Program-made: the position numbers and the translations under genes
Assembly: GCA_011526585.1 (NCBI GenBank)
Contig: WYBB01000041.1
Location: 51,123-115,122 of the forward strand
Length of the DNA: 64,000 nt
Source of the DNA: Deltaproteobacteria bacterium
Lineage (GTDB): Bacteria; Myxococcota_A; UBA9042; PHBI01
Direction of reading: 5' to 3'
The notes under the pieces: generated by a model
What the model saw: only the letters and a program-made list of their open reading frames with translations
The model's database searches: none
What the model was told of the DNA's origin: nothing
Part shown: piece by piece, positions 16,235-26,224 of the stretch
Numbering within the stretch: the stretch's first letter is position 1
Layout: every line of letters starts with the position of its first letter

Positions 16235-17752
16235 TTGCGTTCCCAGACCCAGAGCACACAGCGCACGACCGGCGCGCAAGAGGTGCAGCGTTCGACCGCG
16301 ACCCAGGGCTCGTCACAGAGCGCGCTGCGCGCCTCGCTGCGCGGCATGGACTACGCCGATCAGGTGCAGATGCTGGCGCCCGAGGGCGCCGACGGCGGGG
16401 CCGACGGCTCGGGCGAGGAAGCGACCGATCCGAACAAGGTGGTCGGCGACAAGGACACGCCCGGCGTCCTGTACTCGAACACCAGCAAGACCAACCTCAA
16501 CAAGAAGTCGCCGTGGTTGGATCGCCTGGGCTTCAAGCTCGCGACCCACTACACCAGCAGCGTGACCTTCACCGACCTCGTGCTGGCTGGCCTGAACGTC
16601 AAGGCGCCGCCCGCGACCGCCGGCGGCGGCGTGACCGTGCCCAGGGGCGCGAACACGACCGACAACCGCGAGTACGACTACATCCATACGCCGGAGGGCT
16701 CGGTCGTCGAGACGGGCACGACCACCTTCTCCATCCGCGGCGGCGAAGGCGTGGGCGCGCCGGTGAGCCTCGCCTTCGCCAACAACGGCGGGCTCAACCT
16801 CGCGCGTCTGGCGCGCTCGGCCTACGAGCTCGCGGTCGCCAAGGACTGCACCGTGAGCGACGGCAAGGTCGACTACAAGGGGCAGACCTTCGCGCTCACC
16901 TGCAAGGTGCAGATGGGCAACGAGGTCGACGACGAAAAAGCTCGTGAATACGGGTATGTCGGGGAGTTCCCGCAGCGCTGGATCGACGAGAAGGTGCTCC
17001 AGACCTTGGAGATCCTCTGCGCCGCCGTGACGGTCGCCGCCGGCCGCGGCATGACGACCCAGGCCCAGGGCGGCACCAACGGCATGATCCACCCCGACAA
17101 CCGCACGGCCGATCTCTTCCGGACCGAGTACAGGGAGCGCAACGAACAGGGTGGGCTGGGAATCAGGTCCAACACCCGGGAGATCGACCCCGACAATTTC
17201 TCCGGCAACAAGACCGTCCAGAGCTGGGGCACGGGAGAAGGCCAGCAGGCCTGGATGACGGATCCGGACGCGATCGCCGAGGCGGCGCAGGGGCGCCTGT
17301 CCTTCACCTGGGCGCCGGGTGGCGACTGGCGAGGCCATCCGACCTACATCACCGAGTGTCCGGACTTCCGCGCCATCATCAAGAAGGCCTTCACGGGCTC
17401 GAGCTACACCGACGCGATCGTGCCGGTGAAGGGCGCGATGGCATCGATCTGCCGGGCGCTCGTCGCCGCCCCGATGGACCACGAGCTCATCGACGACCAG
17501 GAGCTCAAGGATCGCATCGCGGCGACCAACCGGGCGATCATCCAGAAGTCCTTCAACAAGGTCGCCGATCCGGCGCGCTACGCGCCGGCGCAGAAGATGG
17601 ACTTCGACGTGAAGTCCCGCCTCGAGACGCTGCGCAAGCCCAAGGCCGATCCGGAGACGAAGCCCGCCGACACGCCGGTCGAGGACCAGACGCCCAACGG
17701 CGAGGGGCTCGTGCTCGTCCGAGCTTGGAGCGATCAGCAGAGCACGAAGTAG
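16235..17752 (+). CDS. Unknown protein with N-terminal LRGMxYxxQxxxLxP motif; possible injection-system cargo
   Basis: A 505-residue protein without signal peptide or membrane segment. The first 34 residues are Ser/Thr/Gln-rich and disordered in look (RSQTQSTQRTTGAQEVQRS). The motif SLRGMDYADQVQMLAP at 34-49 follows, then an acidic Gly-rich linker and a body from about residue 75 that I do not recognise. Two pairs of cysteines lie in the body; the C-terminal tail is Lys/Pro/Asp-rich. From memory, short motifs of this shape recur near the N-terminus of proteins encoded around extracellular contractile injection systems, but no such system lies in this window. The TTG start at 16235 is preceded by GGAGAG with good spacing; an upstream GTG at 16073 has none. 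It diverges from the FHA gene and converges on the histidine kinase. Confidence 0.72.
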   Translation: MRSQTQSTQRTTGAQEVQRSTATQGSSQSALRASLRGMDYADQVQMLAPEGADGGADGSGEEATDPNKVVGDKDTPGVLYSNTSKTNLNKKSPWLDRLGFKLATHYTSSVTFTDLVLAGLNVKAPPATAGGGVTVPRGANTTDNREYDYIHTPEGSVVETGTTTFSIRGGEGVGAPVSLAFANNGGLNLARLARSAYELAVAKDCTVSDGKVDYKGQTFALTCKVQMGNEVDDEKAREYGYVGEFPQRWIDEKVLQTLEILCAAVTVAAGRGMTTQAQGGTNGMIHPDNRTADLFRTEYRERNEQGGLGIRSNTREIDPDNFSGNKTVQSWGTGEGQQAWMTDPDAIAEAAQGRLSFTWAPGGDWRGHPTYITECPDFRAIIKKAFTGSSYTDAIVPVKGAMASICRALVAAPMDHELIDDQELKDRIAATNRAIIQKSFNKVADPARYAPAQKMDFDVKSRLETLRKPKADPETKPADTPVEDQTPNGEGLVLVRAWSDQQSTK

Positions 17753-17771
17753 AAGCGCGCTCCCGCAGCGG

Positions 17772-17790
17772 CGACGCGCCTCCAGCGTCG
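17772..17790. terminator. Weak hairpin between convergent genes
   Basis: CGACGC (17772-17777) and GCGTCG (17785-17790) form a 6-bp stem with a 7-nt loop, in the 47-nt spacer between the genes ending at 17752 and 17800. There is no U-tract, so it is at best a weak bidirectional terminator. Confidence 0.3.
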
Positions 17791-17799
17791 GCCGCGACC

Positions 17800-19182
17800 T
17801 CAGGTCTCCGGCTCGGTCCAGCGTACGGTGGCGCGCACGATCCCGTCGTTGGAGTCGATGGTGATCGGCCAGCCGTGCACGTCGGCCACCTTCTTGACGA
17901 GAAAGAGGCCGAGGCCGACCCCGGGCGTGCGCTTGCCGGCGGCGGTCGAGCGCGCCAGCGTCGTGAACGGGTTGCCCGGGTGCTGCGCGAAGAGGCCGGG
18001 CCCGTGCCCCTCGATGACGAGGCTGCCCTCGGCGCCGACGCGCACGGCGACGGTCGCGCCGCTATCGGCCATGCGCAGGAAGTGTCCGACCAGGTTCTTG
18101 CAGAAGGCGTCGACGAGCGGTGGCTCGCCGATGATCGGCCCCGCGGTCTCGACACGCTGGGCGACCGTGAAGTCGACGCCGCGCTCGCGCGCGTGGGCGC
18201 CGTAGAGCCGCTCGATCGTGGCGAGCACCGCAGCGAGGTCGATCGTGGCCGGGTTGTTCGGGCGCGGCTCGAAGCGCAGCCGCAAGAGGATGAGGTAGTC
18301 CTCGACCCAGGTGACGGTGCGCTCGGCCTCCTGGCGCAGGAGCTCGACCAGCGGCATGCGCTCCTCGCGCGGCATGTCGGGCTCGTCGAGCAGCACGCCG
18401 ACGAGCCCGCGCAGCGCGGTCAGCGGCGAGCGCACGTCATGGCGCAACGCCGAGAGGAGCTGGAGCTGTCCCTTGCGCGTCTCGGCGAAGCGCGTCTCCG
18501 AGCGCAGGCGCAAGACGAGGCCCGACCGCGGCGCGGCCTGCCCGAGCGCCGGCGCCGGGTGGTGCGCGACATAGGTCACGCGGCGCTCGCGATCGAGGGT
18601 GCCGCGCGCGACCTCGTTGGGCTCGAGGCGATCCACGGCGCGCGGCATGATCGTGCGCGCCGCGTGGCCCTCGACCGCGACCGGATCCTCGTAGCCGAGG
18701 ATCTCCGCCGCGCGCCGCGTGCACTGCGCGACCCGCCCGTCGCCGTCGACGATCACCACGCCCTCGCCGACGGCGTCGACCGCCGCCTCGGCGCGCGCGA
18801 GATCGCGAAAACGCGCCACCTCCGCGCGGGCCCAGCGCTCGACCCGGCGCCCGGCCTCCGTGCGCTCGATCGCGAGCGCGCGCGCCGCGCCCCAGCCCAC
18901 GACACCCCACGGCTCGCTCGCGCCCTCGGAGTCGACGACGCTGGCGGGCTCGCGGCTTTCGCCGAGCGACGCTATGATGCTCGCGGCAGGGGGAGCGACG
19001 GCGCCGCCTGCCACGGACTCGACGACCACCTCCGCACCGCGCGACGTCTCGCTACGATGAACCACACCCAGACCGGCTCCCCCGAGCTCGCACATGGCGC
19101 GCGCCGCCGCGACGAACGCCTGCCAGGCGGTGTCCTCGCCGTCGTCCCGTCCAGTCGGTGCCGTCGTGCTCGTGGTGCTCAC
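17800..19182 (-). CDS. Soluble GAF/PAS-type sensor histidine kinase
   Basis: A 460-residue protein without membrane segments. Residues about 20-115 look like a GAF domain. Residues about 130-230 form a PAS-like domain (DAVGEGVVIVDGDGRVAQCTRRAAEILGYED). The dimerisation box has the phosphorylated His248 in ALRHDVRSPLTALRG. The ATPase part is less canonical: the N-box region reads VDAFCKNLVGHFLRMAD and the G2 box GVGLGLFLVKKV. It starts at a GTG (19182) 38 nt from the divergent sigma54 response regulator at 19221, so the two are the probable two-component pair, sharing one regulatory region. Confidence 0.87.
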   Translation of the reverse strand: MSTTSTTAPTGRDDGEDTAWQAFVAAARAMCELGGAGLGVVHRSETSRGAEVVVESVAGGAVAPPAASIIASLGESREPASVVDSEGASEPWGVVGWGAARALAIERTEAGRRVERWARAEVARFRDLARAEAAVDAVGEGVVIVDGDGRVAQCTRRAAEILGYEDPVAVEGHAARTIMPRAVDRLEPNEVARGTLDRERRVTYVAHHPAPALGQAAPRSGLVLRLRSETRFAETRKGQLQLLSALRHDVRSPLTALRGLVGVLLDEPDMPREERMPLVELLRQEAERTVTWVEDYLILLRLRFEPRPNNPATIDLAAVLATIERLYGAHARERGVDFTVAQRVETAGPIIGEPPLVDAFCKNLVGHFLRMADSGATVAVRVGAEGSLVIEGHGPGLFAQHPGNPFTTLARSTAAGKRTPGVGLGLFLVKKVADVHGWPITIDSNDGIVRATVRWTEPET

Positions 19183-19220
19183 GAAAACCTGCCCATGAAC
19201 CGTCGAGAGGAGTCGCCGGC

Positions 19221-20885
<1,665 letters not shown>

Positions 20886-20891
20886 CCGCGC

Positions 20892-21503
20892 TCACGCCGG
20901 CACGAGCCACGCGAAGATCCCCGGCTCGCTCGCGCTGGCGGCGTCGGCCTCCTCGGCCGCCGCGAGCAGCCGCTGCACGTGCTGCGAGAGGCGGTGCTCG
21001 GCGAGGATCGGGCGGGCGATCCGCGCGGCGCCGGTGATGCGGCCGAGGCAGCGCGGGCTGCCGCAGGCGCACTCGAAGGGCGAGGCCATCTGCCACTCGG
21101 TCGACGGGTAGAAGAAGCAGAGCTCGTCGCCGGGCGCGATCGGCCGCAACGCGACGAGCACCCAGCGCTGGGTGTCGAAGAACACGTTGGGGTCGCAGCT
21201 GTGGTTGATGAGCTCGAGGAAGGTCGGGCCGAGCTCGATGTGGTGGTGCTCGGCGACCTGCACGGTCATGCGGGAGGGGCTGTCGGCGTGGCGGCGGGGC
21301 GCGAAGTCGCACAGAAGGTCACCTGGTTCGTAGGCGACCAGGCTCTTCAGGCATCGCTGTCCGAGGGCGTCGTGGAGGTCGATGAGGAGGTGCGGTGGCG
21401 GTTCGTCGTTGGGTTCGGAGGGGTCCTCGGGCGCTGTGGAGCCCTCCGGCGAGTCGGAGGCGAGGTCGGACGCCGAGGTCGGCGGCATGGTCGAGTCGTT
21501 CAT
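20892..21503 (-). CDS. SET-domain protein with post-SET cysteine motif
   Basis: A 203-residue protein. After an acidic, Ser/Pro-rich N-terminus (about 1-37) comes a SET lysine-methyltransferase fold with the cofactor/knot motif NHSCDPN at 100-106 and the strand GDELCFFYPSTEW. A post-SET-type zinc motif CACGSPRCLG (Cys145, Cys147, Cys152) follows directly, as in eukaryotic histone methyltransferases. In bacteria such proteins are thought to methylate a protein lysine with S-adenosylmethionine; the target is unknown. AAGGAA precedes the ATG by about 5 nt. It converges on the sigma54 regulator gene, with 6 nt between the stops. Confidence 0.85.
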   Translation of the reverse strand: MNDSTMPPTSASDLASDSPEGSTAPEDPSEPNDEPPPHLLIDLHDALGQRCLKSLVAYEPGDLLCDFAPRRHADSPSRMTVQVAEHHHIELGPTFLELINHSCDPNVFFDTQRWVLVALRPIAPGDELCFFYPSTEWQMASPFECACGSPRCLGRITGAARIARPILAEHRLSQHVQRLLAAAEEADAASASEPGIFAWLVPA

Positions 21504-21780
21504 GAATTTCCTTGAATCGTTGCGGAGGCGATCCGCGCACGCATGTCCGGCGCGGCCAGACGCGTGGCTTGGAGGTGAGCACGGCCGTGCTCGAGGGAGG
21601 ACCGGGTCCCGTCGGGTCGAACGACGCCGAGTGGGTAGCCCTCGCCGCGTAGATGAGGGAGAACCCGCGGGAAGTCAATTGGCTGCGCGCGGCGCGCAAA
21701 AGGTGCGCCCCGCTCGAACGGATCGCGACCATCTGGCGTTGGGCTGAGAGATCGTTGACCGGGACACGGAGGTGGAAGCG

Positions 21781-22452
21781 ATGCTCGCACGGCAGATGAC
21801 GATGGGATTGGGGGCGTGGGTGTTGGCGCTGGGCGTGGCGGCCTGCGGCAAGCAGAGCGCCGAGGCGAGCCCGCCGCCCGAAGGCGAGGCGGGCGCGACC
21901 GCGCCGACGGCGGCGGTGGCGGCGATCGGCCAGCCCGCGCCGGACTTCACGCTGAAGGATCTCGACGGCAACGCGGTGACGCTGTCCTCGTTCAAGGGCA
22001 AGACGGTCGTGCTCGAGTGGTTCAACCCGGACTGCCCTTTCGTGGTGCGCCAGCACGACGAGGGCCCGCTCGAGACGATGGCCGCGGACCTGATCGAGAA
22101 CGGCGTCGTGTGGCTCGCGGTGAACTCGGGCGCGCCCGGCAAGCAGGGCGCCGGGATCGAGCGCAACAAGAAGGCCGTCACGGAGTACGCGCTGCCGCAC
22201 CCGGTCCTGCTCGACGAGTCGGGCGCGGTCGGCAAGCAGTACCAGGCGCGCAACACGCCCGGCATGTACGTGATCGACGAGGCGGGGATCCTCCGCTACA
22301 TGGGCGCGATCGACAACGCCCCGCGCGGCACGCCGCCCGAGGAGGGCTTCCGCAACCACGTCGCCGAAGCGCTCGCGGATCTCGCGGCCAAGCGCGCGGT
22401 GCGCGTCGCGGAGACCAAGCAGTACGGCTGCACCGTGAAGTACGTCGATTGA
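21781..22452 (+). CDS. Redoxin/AhpC-TSA-like lipoprotein
   Basis: A 223-residue lipoprotein (lipobox VAAC at about residue 20) with an Ala/Pro linker and a thioredoxin-fold domain from about 48 to 190: GQPAPDFTLKDLDGNAVTLSSFKGKTVVLEWFNPDCPFV, then a cis-Pro segment NTPGMYVIDEAG. The active site has one cysteine (NPDCPFVVRQH), the pattern of single-Cys redoxins rather than TlpA CxxC. A further Cys lies at the C-terminus (YGCTVKYVD) and could act as resolving residue. A peroxide- or thiol-linked role in the periplasm is inferred. The ATG at 21781 has GGAGGT 7 nt upstream. Confidence 0.88.
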   Translation: MLARQMTMGLGAWVLALGVAACGKQSAEASPPPEGEAGATAPTAAVAAIGQPAPDFTLKDLDGNAVTLSSFKGKTVVLEWFNPDCPFVVRQHDEGPLETMAADLIENGVVWLAVNSGAPGKQGAGIERNKKAVTEYALPHPVLLDESGAVGKQYQARNTPGMYVIDEAGILRYMGAIDNAPRGTPPEEGFRNHVAEALADLAAKRAVRVAETKQYGCTVKYVD

Positions 22453-22471
22453 GCGGTGTGCCGGTCGGCGT

Positions 22472-24517
22472 TCAGGCGAGGTAACGACCCGGGCACAGCG
22501 CGCACGCCGCCTGCCACGGGTCGGGCGCGTCGCGCACCAGGTCGAAGGTGAACGGCAGGAGGAGCTCGGTCGCGAACTCGGGCGGGTCCTCCGCCGTCAT
22601 GAGCTGGCGCAGGAGCTTGACGGCGATCGGGTACCAGCGCGCGGCCTCGCCTTGCCAGCGCACCTGCGGGCGCTTGTCGGGGCGCTCGGCGCCGGACTGG
22701 ATGAACGCGACCTCCTCGGCGAGGATGCGCTCGAACGTGTCGCGGGAGACGCGGCCGTGGTGGACCTCGGCCCATACCTCCCAACGCGAGCGCTCGGTGG
22801 TGGCGAGGTCGTCCATGATGCGCACGAAGACCGGCTCGCCGTCGGCCTTGCGCATGCTCGCCGGCAGGGCGACGCAGCCGTTGCCGGAGAGCCAGTCGGC
22901 CAGGTACTGCAGCGCCTGGAAGACGTTGTAGCGGACCTCCTCGGGATCGTCGTTGGCGATCACGTCGGAGCCGCCGAACTCAGCGGCGAGCACGGCGCGA
23001 TGGTAGCGCGGGTCGTCGGCGGACAGGCCGTGCACGTCGGGGCCGGCGATGAAGGCGCCGAGCGGCGCGAGCTCGCGCTCGTCGGGCACGAGCAGGGCGA
23101 CGAGGCGGTCGAGGGCGTCGTCGCCGGGGTCGCGCTCGCGGCGGCGCCACGCCTCGACGAGCGCGATGCCGACGCGCACGAAGTCGGGGTGCGCGACCCA
23201 GTAGCCGCCCAGACCTCGCTTGAGCTGGGTGATCACGTCCTTGATGAAGCCGACCATCGAGACCATGAGGGAGTCGGCCTCGCCCTCGGCGGGCAGGACG
23301 CCGTACATGCCGCCGATGGTGAGCGCGCCCGAGGCGGACAGATCACGCACGAGGATGTGGTGCGACTCGCGGATGTGGTGGATGACGATGTTCGGGTCGG
23401 CCTTGACCGGGATGCGATAGCCCGGGTCGTGGCGGAAGAGGCGCGCGGTGGACGCGAGGAAGTCGTGCCAGCCGAGGCTGCCGCCGAGGAAGCGCGGGGA
23501 GAGCGCGGCGGCGATCTCCTTGATGCGGAAGATCGCGCGCGGGTTCTCGAAGACGACGAGCACGCGCACGTGATGACCGGCGGCCGGCGCCGAGCTCGGG
23601 TCGCGCGCGGCGACGAGGCGCTCGGTCGTGGCGAGGAGCTGGTTCAGGTAGGCGGCCTCGCGCTCGGTCTCGAGCTTGGGGAAGTAGAGGACCAGCGCCT
23701 CGGGGTGGCGGCGGTTGAGCCAGACGTGCTGGACGAGCTCGACCAGGTGCAGCGGCAGCGGGCTCTCGTCGAGGATGTGATCGCCGTCGGGCAGGGCGAG
23801 GCCGGCGACGCGCTTGATCGGCAGGGCGAGGCCGTCGTCGGCGAGGGCGTAGCGACGGCCGCTCGCGGGGTCGGTGAAGGCGAGCGTGCGCTCGAAGCAG
23901 CCGTGCAGGTTCACGCTGGCCATGAGGAGGTCGCGCGCGATCGGCGTCTTCGAGTCCTCGGAGTCGGCGCCCCAACGCGGGAGCTGGCCGGCGGCGGCGA
24001 CGAGCTCGGCGATGAGCGGGTGCTCGTCGGGTCGCTTGCGGTGGAGCGCGTTCATCGCGTTGATCGCCATGCGCGCCGAGTCGGGTGGGCCGAAGAGCGT
24101 GACCTGCTCGCCGCGCATGAACGCGGGCACGTCGACGCGCGGGAGCGCGGGCGCGTCCGGGTCGGGGCCGACGACGACCCGGCCGAGGTCGTCGCGCTCG
24201 CCGATCACCGTGCGCCAGCGCGGGTCGGTGATCACGAGGCCGGCGTTGGCACCGGCGCAGACGAGGGTGCGGGTGTCGATGAAGGCGCGGTCGCGCTCAC
24301 GCTCGGCGAGCACCGCGGCGAGCTCGACGCGCATCGCGCGGTAGACCTCGACGACGAGCGCGAGCACCTCGGGCGACTCGAGCGCCGGGAACTCGGCCTG
24401 CAACCCGGGCGTGACGACGAGCCCCTGCACGTCGGGCACGGGCTCGGCGCGTGCGCGCAGCGCGGCGATGAGCGGCTCGGGCAGGAAGCGGAGGTAGGGC
24501 GGGACGTCGACGGCCAT
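22472..24517 (-). CDS. aceB: Malate synthase (enlarged, divergent)
   Basis: A 681-residue protein that follows malate synthase A along its TIM barrel and C-terminal domain: LYFPKLETEREAAYLNQL, the metal-ligand Glu324 in FENPRAIFRIKE, GWHDFL (second acidic ligand), GGMYGVLP, GGYWVAHPDFVRV and, near the end, ALQYLADWLSGNGC with MDDLATTERS, which holds the catalytic-base Asp of the family (MEDAATAE in AceB). It would condense glyoxylate with acetyl-CoA to malate in the glyoxylate shunt. It is about 150 residues longer than AceB, with a large N-terminal part and insertions. No isocitrate lyase gene is in the window. It converges on the redoxin lipoprotein gene. The start has no good ribosome site. 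Confidence 0.8.
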   Translation of the reverse strand: MAVDVPPYLRFLPEPLIAALRARAEPVPDVQGLVVTPGLQAEFPALESPEVLALVVEVYRAMRVELAAVLAERERDRAFIDTRTLVCAGANAGLVITDPRWRTVIGERDDLGRVVVGPDPDAPALPRVDVPAFMRGEQVTLFGPPDSARMAINAMNALHRKRPDEHPLIAELVAAAGQLPRWGADSEDSKTPIARDLLMASVNLHGCFERTLAFTDPASGRRYALADDGLALPIKRVAGLALPDGDHILDESPLPLHLVELVQHVWLNRRHPEALVLYFPKLETEREAAYLNQLLATTERLVAARDPSSAPAAGHHVRVLVVFENPRAIFRIKEIAAALSPRFLGGSLGWHDFLASTARLFRHDPGYRIPVKADPNIVIHHIRESHHILVRDLSASGALTIGGMYGVLPAEGEADSLMVSMVGFIKDVITQLKRGLGGYWVAHPDFVRVGIALVEAWRRRERDPGDDALDRLVALLVPDERELAPLGAFIAGPDVHGLSADDPRYHRAVLAAEFGGSDVIANDDPEEVRYNVFQALQYLADWLSGNGCVALPASMRKADGEPVFVRIMDDLATTERSRWEVWAEVHHGRVSRDTFERILAEEVAFIQSGAERPDKRPQVRWQGEAARWYPIAVKLLRQLMTAEDPPEFATELLLPFTFDLVRDAPDPWQAACALCPGRYLA

Positions 24518-24549
24518 GGGGCGATCATGCCCGAGACCGGCGCGGCTGC

Positions 24550-26070
24550 CTACTTGCCGTAGTAGTCGGCGAGCAGCACGTCGACGATCGGCGTCCAGGT
24601 GCCGTCGACCTTGAGGCGCTTGATGAGCGAGAAGTTCACCTCCTTGTTCATCTGCGTGTTCTTGTAGTCCTGGATCGCGGTGCGCCAGTCGGGCTCGAGG
24701 CCGAGGATGAGCGCGTCGGGGTGCGTGTCGACGGCGTCCCCGGTCCAGCGGCCGCCGGTCGCGGTGGCGAGCGAACCGTCCCAGCCGTCGGGCAGGTCGA
24801 GCTCGAAGGTGAGCTCGCGCGACTTGAGATCGGGGCGCGCCGGATCGGTCGAGAACACGTCGTCGATCCCGACCTCGTCATCGGCGTAGTGGATGGTCGC
24901 GCTGACCGGGAGCGTGTCGCCGCGCCGGCTGCCGGGGCGCAAATCGTACTTGTAGACCGGATAGTTCCAGACGCCGTCACCGGGGTCGAGGTCGGCCTCG
25001 AGGAGCGTGCCCTTGCCGATGGTCTGAAGGAGCGCGCGCACGAAGTCGTGAGGGTAGACGTCCTCGTAGTACTCGCGCGAATCGGAGCCCTCGTTGTCGT
25101 GGTAGGCGTTGCCCATCCACATGTCGTCGGGCACGAAGAACTGAGCGCCGTTGTAGATCGAGGCGAGGATCCCCTTGATGTCGGCGGGCTCGAAGACGAC
25201 GCCGCGCAGGTTCACCTCGGAGGTCGGCTCGTCCCAGTCGAAGTTGGCGAGCGCCCAACCGATGCACTTGCCCGCGTAGCCCGCGGAGTCGGCGTGGGGG
25301 TGGTCGGGGTCGTCGCCTATATAATGATGCTCGAGCTCCCAGCGGGCGGCGTGGGTGAACATCGTCGAGGCCGTGCCACCGACGCCGTTCTGATCCTCGA
25401 GCCAGCGCCGCACCCAGAGGTCGAACTTCATCAGCGGCGAGAGCTGGCGGCCGCCATCGGCGATGTGTCCGTCCATCATCGCCGTGCAGCTCGGCGTGGT
25501 CTGATCGAGGCAGGCGTCGAAGGCGCGGACCTCCGACTCGGTCCAGATCTGGCGACCGCTCGGGCTCGACCAGCCGAGCACGAGCTCGCCGTTCTGCATC
25601 GACCACCAGTAGCCCGACCAGGGGATGCGGTCGGCGGTGGCCGCGAGCGGCTCGAGCCCTTCCGGCTCGACGTCCTCGACCCAGCCCTTGGCTGTCGCGT
25701 AGCTCAGGAGCTTGCCGAGCGACACCGGGCCCACGTACGGCACCGCGTCGAGCCGCGCCAGCGTCTCGAAGACGACGTCGTCGGCCGTGCCGAGCTTGCC
25801 GTCACGCCCCTTGCGCGCCTTGATGATCTCGCCCGCGGTGCGCGAGCCGAGGCCGACCTGGCGCTTGTCGGCCAGGGTCGTCTGGCTCGACTCGTTGGCG
25901 ACGCGCAGGACGCCGCGCGCCTCGGGGCTGCCCTCGGCGATGGCGCCATCGGCCTTGCCCTCTTCGTAGAAGGCGGCGTCGATCGGATCGGCGCCCGGGT
26001 CCGCGGCGCCGGAGTCGCACGCGAAGAGTGCCAACGGCAGGGCAAGAACGGCGAGCGTGGAGATGCGCAT
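24550..26070 (-). CDS. Lipoprotein with helix-hairpin-helix-like and transglutaminase-elicitor-like domain
   Basis: A 506-residue lipoprotein (lipobox LFAC at about residue 18). Residues about 55-130 resemble the HhH-type module seen in myxobacterial lipoproteins (DGKLGTADDVVFETLARLDAVPYVG). From about 145 on it matches the transglutaminase-elicitor family (Phytophthora GP42 type): WWSMQNGELVLGW, SPLMKFDLW, the candidate nucleophile Cys269 in YAGKCIGWA, EYYEDVYPHDF with the candidate His, and DPGDGVWNYPVYKYD. This suggests protein cross-linking or an inverted, cysteine-peptidase-like reaction outside the cell. The ATG at 26070 has GGAG 6 nt upstream. Monocistronic, 32 nt upstream of the malate synthase gene in the same direction. 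Confidence 0.75.
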   Translation of the reverse strand: MRISTLAVLALPLALFACDSGAADPGADPIDAAFYEEGKADGAIAEGSPEARGVLRVANESSQTTLADKRQVGLGSRTAGEIIKARKGRDGKLGTADDVVFETLARLDAVPYVGPVSLGKLLSYATAKGWVEDVEPEGLEPLAATADRIPWSGYWWSMQNGELVLGWSSPSGRQIWTESEVRAFDACLDQTTPSCTAMMDGHIADGGRQLSPLMKFDLWVRRWLEDQNGVGGTASTMFTHAARWELEHHYIGDDPDHPHADSAGYAGKCIGWALANFDWDEPTSEVNLRGVVFEPADIKGILASIYNGAQFFVPDDMWMGNAYHDNEGSDSREYYEDVYPHDFVRALLQTIGKGTLLEADLDPGDGVWNYPVYKYDLRPGSRRGDTLPVSATIHYADDEVGIDDVFSTDPARPDLKSRELTFELDLPDGWDGSLATATGGRWTGDAVDTHPDALILGLEPDWRTAIQDYKNTQMNKEVNFSLIKRLKVDGTWTPIVDVLLADYYGK

Positions 26071-26224
26071 GAGGGGCTCCCGTGACGGATGAGCTGCCGT
26101 CTTGCACGGCATGAACCGATGAGTCAAGAACCAGCCGCCACGCGGCGCGCCGCGGCTCGAATCGCGAAGCAACGCTTGATAAGGAGCCTCGCTCGGTCGC
26201 ATGGTCGCGCTCGGAGCACGCAGC

